Positions 1 through 12,483 of a DNA stretch of 64,000 nt are shown here, in pieces. The notes under the pieces were generated by a model. The model was given only the letters and a program-made list of their open reading frames with translations. It made no database searches and was not told where the DNA came from. The position numbers were made by a program, and so were the translations under genes. The number at the start of each line of letters is the position of its first letter. Positions within the stretch are counted from its first letter, which is position 1. The stretch is from NCBI GenBank assembly GCA_019400425.1, contig JAFREE010000105.1, forward strand, positions 22,020-86,019. Reading direction: 5' to 3'. The DNA is from Hymenochaete sp. R1. Taxonomy: Eukaryota > Basidiomycota > Agaricomycetes > Hymenochaetales > Hymenochaetaceae.

Positions 1-1352
1 CGTCGGACACGCCAAGCGCTTGCTCACCGCCGCGACCGCTAGCCCCGCGAGGTTCGACACGGCGCGCTGGCCGCGGGCGTACCACGGGAGGTAGAGGATG
101 AGCGGGCGCAGGCGGGGTGGGAGGACGCCCATGGAGGCGCTGAATTCGCCGCGGTCGTTGAGGATTTGGACGGCGGGGAGGGAGGTGAAGGATGTGTTGG
201 TGGAGGTGGCTTCTGGTGAGAGGGAGGCGGGCTCTGAGTCTGTTGTGGAATCGTAATTGGCGATGGCGCGTTTGAGGTCCTGGGCGACGGGTGCGGAGTC
301 TTTGGCTTTGTCTATCATCCCGAAGGGAGAGCCGAAGGCCAGGTCGCCTGTGTGTGTGCGTGCGTATTTTTCAATGGATGTGTGGAAAAAATGGGTAAAC
401 GTATTTAGCAGGAGCTGTGAGGCGCCGTGATCGTGTTTCGCGTTCGCCGACTCACCAATGATATCAAACGCCAGATAATTGTACCACGGCAGACAGTCGA
501 ACCAAACCCACCCATCCCTCCTCACCCACCCCTCTCCTTCCTCTCCTCTCCCATCCCCTTTCCCACCACCCACACCCCCCTCCCCCGTCCCACACAACCA
601 ATCCCACCTCCCCATCAACGCCCCCACATGCACCCTCGTATGCGGCTCGAACGCCCGCACCGAGCCCGGCGCGAAGATATGCGAGACGATCTTGCGTTTG
701 CGGGCGTGTTCGGCGCGGGAGCGCGTGTTGAAGAGGCCGCGGCGGATGGAGACGAAGGCGTCGTAGAAGGGGGATTTGAGGGTGCCGGAGCCGTGGGCGT
801 AGATGGCTTGGAGGGCGGAGGGGTGCGCGATGGAGACGTGGTTGGGGGCGAGGCGGACGAAGGGGCCTGGGGGGTGGGACGGGGGGTTGGGGAGGGGTGT
901 GTTCATGTGCGTACGTGCGTGTGTATGCGACGAGTGTTGACAGTAGTGAACGCGCCGTTTATTTTTCGGGGTCGTAAGAGCGACGACATTAATATTCATC
1001 GAGAAGAGAGACACAAATAAAAATAAAATAAATAAATAAATTCTGTAAAACCTCAAGGCAAGCTAAGCTCGGGGCCGGACGTACCATACTCCTCATGCAA
1101 CGCATGCACCACCTCGGACCGATGTCCCTGCGCCGCCACCCAGCCAAGCCACGCATCGGAGAAACGAGCCAGCAGGGGCCCCTTCACGCGGTTCGCGCGG
1201 ATGGAGTGGGCGTCGTGGAGGTATGGGACGAGGAGGAGGGCGAGGAGGAGGACGAGGAATGTGGAGAGGAGGAGGGGGGTTGGGATTTGGGTGATGGAGA
1301 GGAGGGTGGTTAGGATGAGGGAGGGGGAGGATGAGGATGAGTTTGAGGACAT
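1..1352 (-). CDS. Cytochrome P450, CYP53-like (benzoate 4-monooxygenase type), partial
   Basis: Probable microsomal P450 that hydroxylates aromatic acids such as benzoate. Three exons are visible (1352-1085, 866-456, 347-1) and give 342 in-frame residues; the gene runs off the left edge, so the I-helix, ExxR and haem-cysteine regions are not in the window. A hydrophobic N-terminal anchor (LLLSTFLVLLLALLLVPYL) is followed by FSDAWLGWVAAQGHRSEVVH, EEYGPFVRLAPNHVSIAHP, FVSIRRGLFNTRSRAEHARK and FNYLAFDIIGDLAFGSPFG-like blocks (here WYNYLAFDIIGDLAFGSPFG), which I recognise from CYP53 proteins. There is a Gly-rich insertion in exon 2 and a Ser/Thr-rich stretch in exon 3. Splice phases agree at both introns (G|GC each time). 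Family assignment is from memory; the substrate is inferred. Confidence 0.85.
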
Positions 1353-2202
1353 CGGGCGTGAGCGTGAGCGTGGGGTGGGATTGGATTGGGAATGGACTCA
1401 AAGACGGAGAGGAAGAGGAAGGTCGGGGAATGGTATGCAACGACGCTGGAGGCTGTGGCCGTGGACGCACTCGTTACTCGTTATATATATAACTGGAACA
1501 GGACAAGCCGACGGGGACGGGAAACTGGTCTTACGCTGACGCTGCGGTCATGGGGGGCTTAGGTGGGTGATGTCTCTCTGTCTGTCTCACGAGGTGGAAG
1601 GAAATGGGAATCAACTGGACTAGACTGGAGTGGATTGCGTGAGTTGCGTGTCCGTCGAATCGGTTGAACGTTCATGACGACGTCGAGAGTGAGAGTTGAG
1701 AGTCAATTATTCACTTTTTGCTTCCTTTCTCTGGTACTGCACTGGCAGCCCAGCGGAGGCAATTCAGACACTACGTCCGACACCGACACCCCCTCCCAGC
1801 CCGATTCTCCGAATCCGAGTCTACCCACCAGTACCAGCGTTACTCACTATTCTCACCTCATCAACGCACAGCACGGAACTTCCCCTTCTTCATGACATCC
1901 ACATCCATCCTAGTATTGATATTAATATTGATCATCACTATCACTCATCCATTCTAATTATATCGTCATCCTCGTTCTCGTTCCTCCCTACCATTGCCCA
2001 AGAAAACGGAAAAGAAAGAGTGAATTACATCAACGCGTCTGCAATGTCGCTCGTGTAAGAAGAGTCAGTGTCGCTCTGGAGTCACGGTGTCGCTCTCATG
2101 ATGCTTATCCCACACTCCGTGCCTTCGCACTAGTCCTCACGTACGCACCCGTCCATCCACAGCACCATGACAGTCAGCTCACCCATTTCCTTTCAGTTCG
2201 AG
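1353..2202. other. Intergenic, 850 bp
   Basis: Upstream region of the P450 and downstream region of the coactosin gene. I see no convincing gene. There are CT-rich stretches and short AT repeats around 1910-1950, but open frames here lack family resemblance or splice support. Confidence 0.5.
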
Positions 2203-3517
2203 TCACACGCCATCATACGACGCGCCTCCAGCCTGACAGGTAACAATATTAATCGACATCTTATCAGCAACAGCAACGGTCCGGCGACTAGAACCCTAAC
2301 GGGACGAACCTTTCGCAATCGAGTCACAACCGCCTCCTCCTCCAGCTGGTCCTTCTCGGACACTGCGAACTCGATGGAGAACACGCGGAGCACGTTCTTC
2401 ACGTCCCCTGCTTGTACCGAGATCTACATGTATGTTGGGTTTGATTTTTTTAGAGAAAAAAAGATTCAAGTGGGTCAAGCCCCTGACGTCGATGATTGCG
2501 ATTTGTGCGGTGTGGTGGGATGCACGTACCTTGGCCTTGCGCATGATCTTACAGCCCTTCCCGATCCATTTAATGAAGACGAACTTCTCGCGTTGCGACT
2601 ACCCGAGGAGCCGTTTTTAACCCAACCCGACCCAACACAACCCACATAACGTAGAAAACCGTCGAATCAGTAAAATCAACCAACTACAAATCTACCAGTA
2701 CCTAAAACAAAACAAAAAAACTCAACACGTACCTCCTTATCATTCGAATACGCCACGCGCGCATACGCGAAGCTCGCGTTCGCGTCGTCGAGCTTGTCCT
2801 TCAGCTCTGCGATCCCGCCGGTCCCGGTTGTGGTCACGACGAGCTTGTCTGAGCGGTCTGACTGGGTGGGCGGGTGGGATATCCATGCGATGCGTCGATG
2901 CGTCGGTGGTTGGTGGTCGATGGACGATGGACGATGGTTGGGTTGGTTGACGTCGTTCAGCCGTTACGGACGAGGAGCGAGGAGCGAGGAAGACATCAAG
3001 CGCGGGTACGTGCATGTGCGCGTACGTTATCAAATAAAAAATTAGAAAACCGATTGAACGAAAGGAACGTTGTGTTAACGTTAACGTCAGTCAAGGTGAC
3101 GAGTGCAAGTACGAAACCGAGGGGGAGCGCGATACACGCTTGCTCGCTCGCTCACCTCGTAGTCCAAAAGAAGCCAGTTCGTGTCGGACTTGTCAGAGCG
3201 GACGTCCATGTACGCTGTAAGCGTACGCGCGCGCGTTGCGTTCCGTCGTGTGTAGAGGTGTGGTGTGTGCCAACGAACAGCGAACAACGAACGACGGTGG
3301 TGTCCCGACCGATGTCGTCAAGGGCATGTCACGTATCATCCAAGACCATTGATATCATAATCGATAATAATTGGTGATGATAATAAGAAGAATGCATGTA
3401 GGGATTGTAAAAGTCAGGTTTCGAGCGTTAAGCATTGAGCGGTGACAACAAAAGGCCGGGCGGGGGAGGAGACGGAGACGAACCTTCGTTGATCTGAGGA
3501 TCAGATAGGTCGGCCAT
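2203..3517 (-). CDS. Coactosin-like actin-binding protein (ADF-H domain)
   Basis: Binds F-actin and would act in the cytoskeleton. Six exons (3517-3484, 3214-3156, 2861-2733, 2598-2530, 2423-2310, 2232-2203) give 144 residues, the usual coactosin length. The product begins MADLSDPQINEAYMDVRSD and contains WLLLDYESDRSDKLVV, REKFVFIKWIG, MRKAKISVQAGDVK and a short C-terminus RKAGGASYDGV. The single ADF-H domain fills the whole protein. All phases agree and each boundary is GT-AG. The first coding exon is only 34 bases and the last 30. It is divergent from NPR3 across a 517-bp shared promoter. A cofilin assignment is less likely because the order of motifs is that of coactosin. Confidence 0.93.
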
Positions 3518-4034
3518 GGTTACTGTTACTGCTACGGCTCCGGATACAGCTGCGTTCCAACACCGACACCAAAAACGAAACTAAGCACGAGGTCGAGGTC
3601 GAGGACGAAGAGAACAGAACAGAAGAGACGTAAAACGAGAGTGTCTTGGTTCGGTGGTAGTGACAGTACTAGTGAGGCGGATCGAGACGTCGACGAGTAG
3701 ATAGAATGGTAGAAGAGTGGAAGTTCAGGTTCAGGTGGCTGTTCAAGTTCTGTGGGGTGCTGCAGGTGCTGGTAGGTGCGGCGGCGGCTTGTTGTCGGCT
3801 CTTTGGCCTCGCTGCTGCTGCTGCTGCTAGACGACCAGCTCTCCCACGGTCACGCTCATTTACGTCTATATGCATATGCCCAAAATAGACTGATCGACAG
3901 CTAAACGCAAAGCAGCCGGCGCCATTCCAGATCGCCGAGAGAACGCTCAAGTTCAAGTCCAAGTCATCGGTTGAACGCCATCTCCCCACCCAGTTCACCT
4001 TTGACCCTGACCATGCCAATACAAGCAGACGACG
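3518..4034. promoter_or_regulatory. Divergent promoter between coactosin and NPR3
   Basis: 517 bp separate two ATGs pointing away from each other. It contains a CTG/CGG triplet-rich patch at 3775-3840. No TATA box is obvious near either start. The role is inferred from the head-to-head layout only. Confidence 0.5.
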
Positions 4035-7000
4035 ATGGCCGAATCGCTCCTCGCCGTCCTTCTGGCAACGTCCTCCTCGAAAGGCTCCAATCTGGTCTTC
4101 CACTGGCCGCACAAACCGGCCTCCCAACCCCGTCTGGCGCGCCCCAAGCCAAAACGCGACGAGAGGATCTCGTACTTTGATAATCTCTGGACGACGTCTA
4201 CGAATAATGGGTCTACAGGCGTTGGGATGGGTTGTAGTAGGGGGAGGGATAGGGGTGGAGATAACGAAAGAGACGTCGAGCGCTCGCTCGAGTCGTGGGA
4301 CTATGAATGGCAGAGGCCGCAGTTATCGTTCGAACGACCCGCTCGGTCGCGGTCGTCGCATCCCAATTCGCGCCGGACGTCTCCCTCCCGCGGCGATTTC
4401 GAGAACTTGAAAGGGGCGGGTGGGCCAGGGACGGTGGAGTCCAATGAGCGGGAGTACGATTATCTGTTGGGCTACCCCACGGAGTTCCTGGCGAGCATTC
4501 TGTGTCCGAAAGATGATATGTGTCATCAGAAATTCGAGCTTGTTGTCGATGATCTGGCGTTTATCGGCCATCCTGTCTGTGCGGAGGCGGACGGTACGTG
4601 GCGCTTCAAGAAGGAGCGGGGTCGGGAAGGGGAGAAGCAGCAGCACCGGGAAGATGACGCTGATATGAGTTTGAAATCCTCAGAATCATCGGAGCGCGAA
4701 ACTTACCACCGTCAAGGTCAAGGGAAAAGTACGACCTCGCCTCCCCACACGTTCCACCTCGTCTTCGTCATCGACCTCCCGGACCCCTCCTCCTCCGCCT
4801 CCGGAAACGTCTTCAAATACTTCCACATCATCTACGAGCAGCTCGCGTTCACCGTCACCGCCGTGCTCTTCCAAGAACAAGTCCTCGACCACTATGTCGG
4901 CATCGAGTGCGAGCGCCTCGTCGCGCTCCGCGAGGCAGCGTACGCCCGCGGGTCGTCCTTCCCCGACTTTCTGCGCCAGGCGCTAGAGACGTCGTCCCTG
5001 GCACGCGCGCTGAAGGCGCTGTACGAAGCCGTCAAGCTGAACGCCATCGCGCGGCTCGTGCTCAACGACATCGGCGTGGAAGTGCAGCTGCCGCCTCATC
5101 TGGACAGTCTGTTGGGCGCGGAGGAGGAGAACCCTGATTTCATCGAGCATAGTGACCCGGATTCTGTGAGCTGGGGGCCCGAGCTCAGTTTTGGGTGGAA
5201 CTTGCCGTCCCTCGCGCCGTGGAAAAGTTTGCTGCTGTATGATTTGACGGAGGATCGGAATGACTTGAAGCTCAACCTTTCGCGGCCGGGCTTGAATGCG
5301 GAGGACCAGGCCCTCGCGGAAGGGTTGATACAGTTCTTGGAGACGGTTTCTGTTTTTGATTCGTGGGTCTATGGGGATGCCTACTTGAGCTTGAGCCCGC
5401 CGTTGATTTAGTTTACAGACTCAACGATGTTGCGAATTCAATGGATTGGGATCTGGAACGCCAGGTCTACCCTACCGTTCGGTGGCTTGTCTATCATCGC
5501 CGAGCAAAGATCGTAGACACAGTCCATTACGGACTACGCACCGTCTTCGCTCTATCTTCAAAAATGGATCGTCCGTATGTCGATTCGTATACCTCACTCG
5601 CGCCTGAATCTCTCAGCTGATCGCAACCTTTCCCTTTCGTAGACTCCCAGACCTGGCACGCGATTTCGCTCGTGCATTCCCCCATCCTACAATCCCACCT
5701 CTCCCCAAACTCTTCGCCATGATCTCCAATCCCAAACCCTCGCCATCGCCCAAATCTTCCTCCCCCACATCCCGCACCCACTCCTCCGCCTCCGCCTTAG
5801 CCTCAGCGTCCCAACCATCCACGTCCCTCCCCCCGACAACGACCCCCGATTTCTACACCAACGTCGTCCGCGCGAAGGATCTCTTACCGATCTACCGAGA
5901 CGTCGTCGTCTGGCTCCTCCGAAGAGAACTGATCGTCGCGCTGCACTTGCATATCCGCCTCCTTGCAACGCCTGTGATCAAGGAGCGGGTGCGTAAACGC
6001 CAGGCGCGCGCGGCGAGGCGGCGGTTGGAGCGTATGGACCGTGGGAGGGAGAGACAGAGAGGAAGGGTGGGTGAGAGCGATGATATAGTAGGAGGAGGAG
6101 GAGGGGGAGGAGAGCATAGGGTCTTGCATGGTATTGCTGGTGAACCTTTGGTCGTACCCAGTGGGAGCGGTGGGACCAGGCGGTTCTCATCACAGTCGCA
6201 GTCGCAGTCGACGCGCGGCGCTGTCTTTGCGGAAAGTGGCATCGCGCAGAGCTTGAGGCAGGGAGGCGGGTTCGTGCATCGCGGGAGGAGGTCCTCCAGG
6301 AGACGAACCAACGACATGCTCGATCTCGATCTCAATCTCAATCTCGGCGGCGGAAACGGAACCGGGAACGGGAACGGAAGCGGGAAAGCGGCGTACCGCT
6401 CCGGATCCCGATTACGATACACAATCGACTACGGGACGGAGGCGGACGCCCTTGCTCTCGAAAGCCGCGACGAGAGTCCAGATTTAGACTTGAGCTTGGA
6501 CTTAAGCTTGGACGAGAACGCTTTGGATAGCGACGAATTTGACGAGGGCGAGGGCGTTGGCGTTGGCGTTGCGGATGCGTGGCCGGGCGACAAGACGGAC
6601 GATAACGATTTGCCTTCTATCATACCCGAGCCTGGGCAGGCGACGCCCTTGCAGAGGAAATGGATTGAGGCGATGTCGGAGGGGAAGGATAGGGAAGTCG
6701 TGCAGCGATTTCAGCTGTGGGTGCTTTTTCCCTTCTTGTTTTTTTCTTTCGTAACTGACTAACTGTTTCTGAAATCTCTTAACCTGACTTGTGCGGTCAA
6801 CGATTATTGATGACTGGGCGGGAAAAAAAGGATCAACCACCTCTTCGACGGCAAACGCACGGATGACGAGGTCATGTTCGTTGCGGAGATCACACGTAGC
6901 CAGCTTCGAGAAGTCCTTCAGCAGTATGACGACTTTGTGAGCATCGTTCTCTTCCTGAATTTGCTTTGGTATTGGTATCGGTATCGGGGGATGTTGATCT

Positions 7001-7043
7001 CTGGCTTTTCTGTTAGCTTTTAACGTCGTTGCATCCAGCGTAA
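4035..7043 (+). CDS. NPR3: Nitrogen permease regulator 3 (GATOR1/SEACIT subunit)
   Basis: Npr3 works with Npr2 and Iml1 to restrain TORC1 when amino acids are short, at the vacuole. Five exons (4035-5362, 5419-5574, 5643-6716, 6831-6936, 7017-7043) give about 896 residues. Family blocks seen: LLAVLLATSSSKGSNLVFHW at the start, LLGYPTEFLASILCPKDDMC, FHLVFVIDLP, SMDWDLERQVYPTVRWLVYH, DFYTNVVRAKDLLPIYRDVV, and INHLFDGKRTDDEVMF near the end. Long Ser/Gly/Asp-rich low-complexity insertions lie around residues 555-770. The terminal exon is only 27 bases (codes LLTSLHPA then stop); if the preceding GTGAGC donor is not used, the frame also closes at 7023, so the extreme C-terminus is the least certain part. 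It faces away from coactosin. Confidence 0.9.
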
Positions 7044-8467
7044 AGGGTTCTTCGCCCCCCCCCCCCCCCACAGAACAAAAACTCTTCATTTGACTCTCGA
7101 AGCTTACCGCAGACTTCTACGAGTACCGCAGAGAAGGAGAGCCGATCCATGCAAGTTCTGCACCTCCGACCCACTCTTCAATCTCCTCCATTTTCGTCCC
7201 TACCACTCCCCTTCACCCCTTCAGCGCCCTCCATTGATTCCTCTATTTCCACGGCCGACGTCCTGTTAAATCGCAGTCGTAATACGATGATATCATCGTG
7301 GACGCCAGCTGTACCTCGATCTCGCTTCGACGAAAGACGTGCGAGATATTCCCTTCGGACTTCGTTTGGGGGGGGGGGGGGGGATGTTGCCAAAGGCCAA
7401 GTTCGGGTACTCGAGTCATGAGCCATGAGCCGACTTCAGTACGACCCGAGGTAGTTCAGTATCCCCCTACCCGAAATGTTTGGTTCGGAACGGCAGCGTA
7501 GATGAAGAGAATAGGACAGGGGTGAACTCGTCCGGAGGATGTCCTTCCACTACTACGACCGATGATCCGCTATTCGACTGCGTCGAACACTCATCGAGAC
7601 GTCCCAGAAATCGCGTTTAAAAAAACAAGTATCGAGAGCGATGCGCGCGCACACACTAATCACCACGATACCAGCATTACCATCCTTGAACTTCGCGTCA
7701 TCTGAAGAGCGCTGCCAGTGGAAATGCGCAATGTCTCTCTGGTAATACTAATAGCACATTCATTGGATTGGATCGGATTAGGATCGTACACACCACAAAA
7801 AATTATATTCCCTTTCTTTTGAGCTTCTCCCCCCCCCCCCCCCCTCTTGAGTACACATAGAAAGCGGCGCGACCGTGAGACCGGACGATGTAAGCATCGC
7901 AATATTGATACTCGAGGTCCGAATCCGTAAAGGGATAGCACCCGGGGGTTATGAGGGGAAATAGAAAAGCGGCGCTGGAGGTGCATCATGTAGCGATTGG
8001 AGAGAAAATGAGACATCCACAGAGTTTTAGTACTAGGAGCGAAACACGACGAAGACGAGAACACATGAGGGTCCCACGCTATGTTTACGTTTTACCTTAC
8101 ACAAACGCTAATAATAGTCAAATCAACAAGAAGCAGAGCCCAGCATTGTACCAGCCCTCGAAGATGCAATAGACACTATTTCTTGCAACGAGGATGCATA
8201 TACAGCTTGAAGTGCAATGAACGAGTCGTGTAAGAACTGGGGAAGCGGCGACTTGCGATTGAAGCAGGAATGGAATGCGGTACACACGCTCACACGCATA
8301 ACGGACGTATACAAAAGGAGGAACAGTATCAACCAAAACGAATGAAAAAAAGGACCAGTGAAAAGATTGGACCGAATGTACTTGGGAAACAATGAACAAA
8401 TGCAAGACGCAGTGATTCGACGAAGGGGTAAAACCATCCTGAACAAAATAAAGTCTAAAACCACCCG
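7044..8467. other. Intergenic between NPR3 and the convergent RING gene, 1.4 kb
   Basis: No gene is supported. The region contains three long G/C homopolymer runs (listed separately) and sequence that becomes A-rich toward the 3' end of the minus-strand RING gene. Confidence 0.5.
7055..7844. repeat. Three G/C homopolymer runs
   Basis: C15 at 7055-7069, G16 at 7368-7383 and C16 at 7829-7844 fall within 800 bp of one intergenic region. No other run of this kind was noticed in the window. They may be true microsatellites; length could be affected by sequencing error. Confidence 0.85.
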
Positions 8468-11148
8468 TCACGTATTCAAAAACACTCTCCTCATGCTCGC
8501 TCGCTCCGCCGGACTCCGGCAAAGCGGACAGAGTTCCTCCCTCTGCAACACATCAGTAATGCACGTCGTACAAAATACGTGTCCGCACGGGATATTGCTC
8601 AGATCGTCTTCAGGCTCGAAGCAGAGCGGGCATTCGTACGTGGACGGCGTGATCATGCTGACACGATGGGCGCTGAAGGAAAATGATTGCGTGGGTCTGA
8701 GTGTTGGCCTTGGATCGAGAGTTGGGATTGGGGTAATCGTTGGATCAGAGATCGGGACTGGTGTTTGGGTCGGAGTGGGGATAGGTGCTGGAGTTGAAAC
8801 TGCAGGTGGTGTACTCGAGGAGTGGATGTTTGACGGAGATGTGGGAGATGACATTGGGGCAGAAACTGATGCAGAACCACTTTGAACCCGAAGTCTAGAC
8901 AACGCGATCGGAAGTTCGTCATCGTCGATCGTATCATTCCTACTCGTATCCACGCCGGCAGAGACACTGTACGCCGGAAGCTCCTCATCATCAGAGAACA
9001 GTGGGGGGTTTGATATAACGGAACTCCGAGGCGCAACAGGCAGAGTCGTAGCAGCACGGCGCAGCGTTGTATGAGGGATAGGAGGCGGAGGTGGGATGTT
9101 CTGATATACAATTGGCAAGTTTGGTGTCGAAGCCGATGTAGATACTTCATCTCTTCTCGCTCCTGAGGAAGGAGGAACAGGTGAAATTGGGACGGAGTGA
9201 GGTCTTGAAGCGGTTGAAGACGGACTGGACGGAGACGAGGGCTCACCAGGCCCATTAGAGCGGCGGGTATGTTTGGGGGGTACAGGAGGCGGAGGTCTAC
9301 GAGGGGCAATCGGTCTTGATGAAGGAGTAGGCAGAACGGGACGAGGAGACTGAGGGGGCTGGATTGATTGAGCCCGAGCCGGAGTTGAATGGACAGCGCT
9401 GGAAGGACCACCCCCTTGCGCACTATATATCGAGTCCTCAGATGCTTGCGACCCTGATGAGGCGGGTGGGGTAAGCTTGAGAGGGGAGAGGGACGGAATG
9501 GGTGCGAGTGATAAGCGTCGAGACGAGAGATTATCTGCGGAAAGCGATATGCTTGGACGAGAACTTGGAAGAGCCAGACGCTCCTCCGGAATCCTGAGGA
9601 GCGTTTGTGTAAATGAAGCCGCACTTGTAGTCTGAGGGGGCGTTGGCGCCCAATTTTGTTCCCGTTCATAATCATCATTCCGGAGAGAAGGAAGCGAGGC
9701 AAGATAAGTGGCTTCCATAGTCTCCTCGACCAGCGATTCCGACACGTTGTCCGACTTCAATCTCGCTGCATTCAAAATCTCACCTTCCATAAGCGTCATA
9801 TACTTGATAGGAGAAGTACAATTTCGGTGGTGCTAGAAATCGAGAGTCGGTCGGATCCTAAGATGATTAATAAATAAGGAAATGCTCACTTTCTCCAATT
9901 CCGTCTGTGTTGGGAAGTACTGGTCGCACGGGTAACAGTAGCATTGCCACTCGTCGGCAGAGGCTTCAGCTTGACGCTCATGCATGATACGGTTATGTCG
10001 CCGAATATAATGATTATGCTTTAGAACGTGCCGGTTCTGTAAGAATGGCAATAACATCTATAGCCATAACTTACCTCTATCATGTCCTGTAAGTTATCGC
10101 ACATTACATTGCAAGCATAGCATTGATGTGGCCACGACCATTCTGGCATATTATCCGGCCCTGGGCCAGGAGTCGTTCGATGCATAGCTGCGCTTTTCAA
10201 ATGCTGAAAATCAAATTAGCATGCTGCATTGAACGAACAGCTGGTTTAGAGAGTATTCACCTCTTCGAGAAAGCACGTGGCATTGCATATCGGACATAGG
10301 TCCAGAAGCACAGACCCAGGATGCTTCTCTGCCCGGTGCTACGCATTTAATGAGCGATAGAGGCGATGGAAGTTGGGAATGGATGTACTCACATGATAGT
10401 ACGAAGATGTCGTCAAGAAGTATTGGTCGCAGGGAATACAATACGGTTCTTTGGCATTCGATGCGCTAGCCAATGCGTTAGACTTCTTCGACCCATCGAG
10501 TCCCGCCTTAGCGCCATCTGCTCGTTCCTCGTAGCACTGGCCATAATGCTGTAAGCGGGAATCCGAGACGAAGTAATAAGTACAGAAGTCAAAGAGAATC
10601 GGATGATGTGGTGTGTGGCGCACCTCAAGCCAATCCTCTCCTGACACAAAGAAACGATCACAAAGCGTACAGGACGTGAAGTCTCTTGGACTGGATACCC
10701 ACTCCGGCCCCGGAGGCACATTCCCGGTTCCCTTCGCACCCTTCCCATTCTTCGACGCGCCACCCGCACCATGCCTCAACTTTGCCATCCCATGCTTTCC
10801 TTGCCCATTGTTTAGGGCCGCATTCGCTGAATGAGACCTATCCAGACTTTGATTGGAGCCATTCGAACTACCACCACGCAGAAATCGCGCAAACGTCGAC
10901 ATGCGTCTAAGAACCAAGCTTCCAGAAGCTCCAGATGTAGTTGTAGAAGCCGAGTTAGACCGTCGAGGATACTCTGCTGTTGTCGATGCGGATGCCAATG
11001 GCGAATGAGCGTCGTCAAAATAGTCGTTCCGATCTGAGGATGAGGGAGAGGAGAGAGACGGGGAGGGGAACGGAGAGAAGGTCGAGCAAGAGAAAGAGCG
11101 TGAGAGGGTACGAGCGCGGCTGCTCGAGGCTGGGCGTGTGTTCATCAT
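8468..11148 (-). CDS. Multi C2H2-type zinc finger and C-terminal RING finger protein
   Basis: Possible E3 ubiquitin ligase with nucleic-acid- or protein-binding fingers; the target is unknown. Six exons (11148-10624, 10548-10393, 10338-10261, 10203-10075, 10036-9890, 9832-8468), all phase 0, give 799 residues. After a Ser-rich basic N-terminus come five Cys/His modules: CTLCDRFFVSGEDWLEHYGQC, CIPCDQYFLTTSSYYH, CPICNATCFLEEHL, CYACNVMCDNLQDMIE and CYPCDQYFPTQTELEKHHRNC-like. Several introns fall between the Cys pair and the His part of a finger. A long Pro/Ser-rich linker follows. The C-terminus is a C3HC4 RING: YECPLCFEPE, CGHVFCTTC and LCPLCRSP. Such C2H2-RING fusions are common in agaricomycetes and mostly uncharacterised. 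Confidence 0.88.
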
Positions 11149-12483
11149 GGCTCGATCTCTATCCTGTCTGCTGACTCGGACAATTCGTCAACGTGCACCG
11201 CCTTGCGTTACTTACTGATGATTGTGAGTGATTCCTTGAATTGAATACACAACCGATATGATGTGCTTCTGGAAGGCGGGAAAAACAACAGCGATGATAG
11301 CCCGCTGACCTATCGAAGAGTTGCGGAGGGGACGGTCGCAATACCGGTCCTTGGTGACCGAAGTGCAAAAAGGCAAATGGGCGCTGACCGTGTGATGTCT
11401 GCGGGCGTCTATCTACAACAGTTCGAACACGCGCACAGATGCCTTGAGAACGCGACGACGGCGACGATGAGAAGAGCTTGAAAAAAAGATGGAGGACCTG
11501 CCAGAGGATATGCCAGACAACAGTGGAGGACGACGACAAGGGTTTTGATATGCTCAAACACAGAGGGCCACATACATAACCGTCGGGCATCCGTTTACAT
11601 GGAGCCTCGGGGTTCGCCTTTGCGTGTTTGGAGCCCTTCCTTCTTCTTTCTCGTCTTCCTTTCGGACCAACGCTTGCTTTCGGAAGTTCATGAGACACGA
11701 GCTGAGGTGAAGCGAGGCGAGTCGGGTTGCCACTTTGCGCTTGACTTCCGCCTTCGTGAGGCTATGAAAACCACGCGCAGCTGAACGTACGCTCCCAGAC
11801 CATCCTGAGGACACCGTCTTGACTCAACCGTTAGTCAAAATTGTACTTCCTACGTGCATCATTAGTACATGAAGAAACGAAGCAGTTGCCACTTCGCGAA
11901 AGGCGGTATGACGAGTGATGATATCGCCACATCTTCGAGAAGTGTAAGCGTGAGAAGCAGCTTGGCAACCTCCTTCAAGCTTTGGAAAACGCCACGCAAA
12001 ATCACGTGCATTCAACTTCTTACGCATCGCATATAACCAATTTTAAGATAAAAAAACATTCTCTTGAGAACTTTTTAATCGGCGGAGCTAGTAGGCTACA
12101 GGATATAAAACATGCATGTGTATCTACTATTGGGAATGATATTGCCTTATAGACAATGAAGGTAAAGGAGGGGAACGAATGCAAGTATGAGGGTATGTAG
12201 AAAACGATCGGGTTGAAATCAAAACTGGGATCAGCGGTAATGAGTATGACTGATGAAAAAAAAAGAACTAAGGAATATGAGTGTGTAAAATGTTTTTGTA
12301 CAAATGCGAGTTGTCCGTAAATCCGTCGTCAAGCCCCAAATGGTAGGCGTGCGGGAGACCATTCCCACCCTCTTCGTCGCCTTACTCCCGGCATATCAAC
12401 TTCGTCCCTACGTGCGCCACGCAACGGGTGTGTTTCGATGTCCCATAGCCCTTTCGAAAAGACCGTGTTTGAGACAAAAAACA
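11149..12483. other. Intergenic, 1.3 kb
   Basis: Lies between the start of the RING gene and the stop of CSC1, so it is the RING promoter plus the CSC1 3' flank. An open frame of 179 codons on the minus strand (11159-11698) has no family resemblance and is probably chance. Nothing else was recognised. Confidence 0.5.

Noticed and set aside
5892..6422. Minus-strand open frame of 176 codons
   Set aside because: Antisense shadow of NPR3 exon 3, driven by its repetitive codons.
8653..9702. Long minus-strand open frame (349 codons) overlapping the RING gene in another frame
   Set aside because: It is a shadow of the Pro/Ser-rich last exon of the RING protein, whose frame carries the C3HC4 motif.
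11159..11698. Minus-strand open frame of 179 codons upstream of the RING gene
   Set aside because: Composition is irregular, no domain or signal is recognisable, and it lies where the RING promoter and leader should be.
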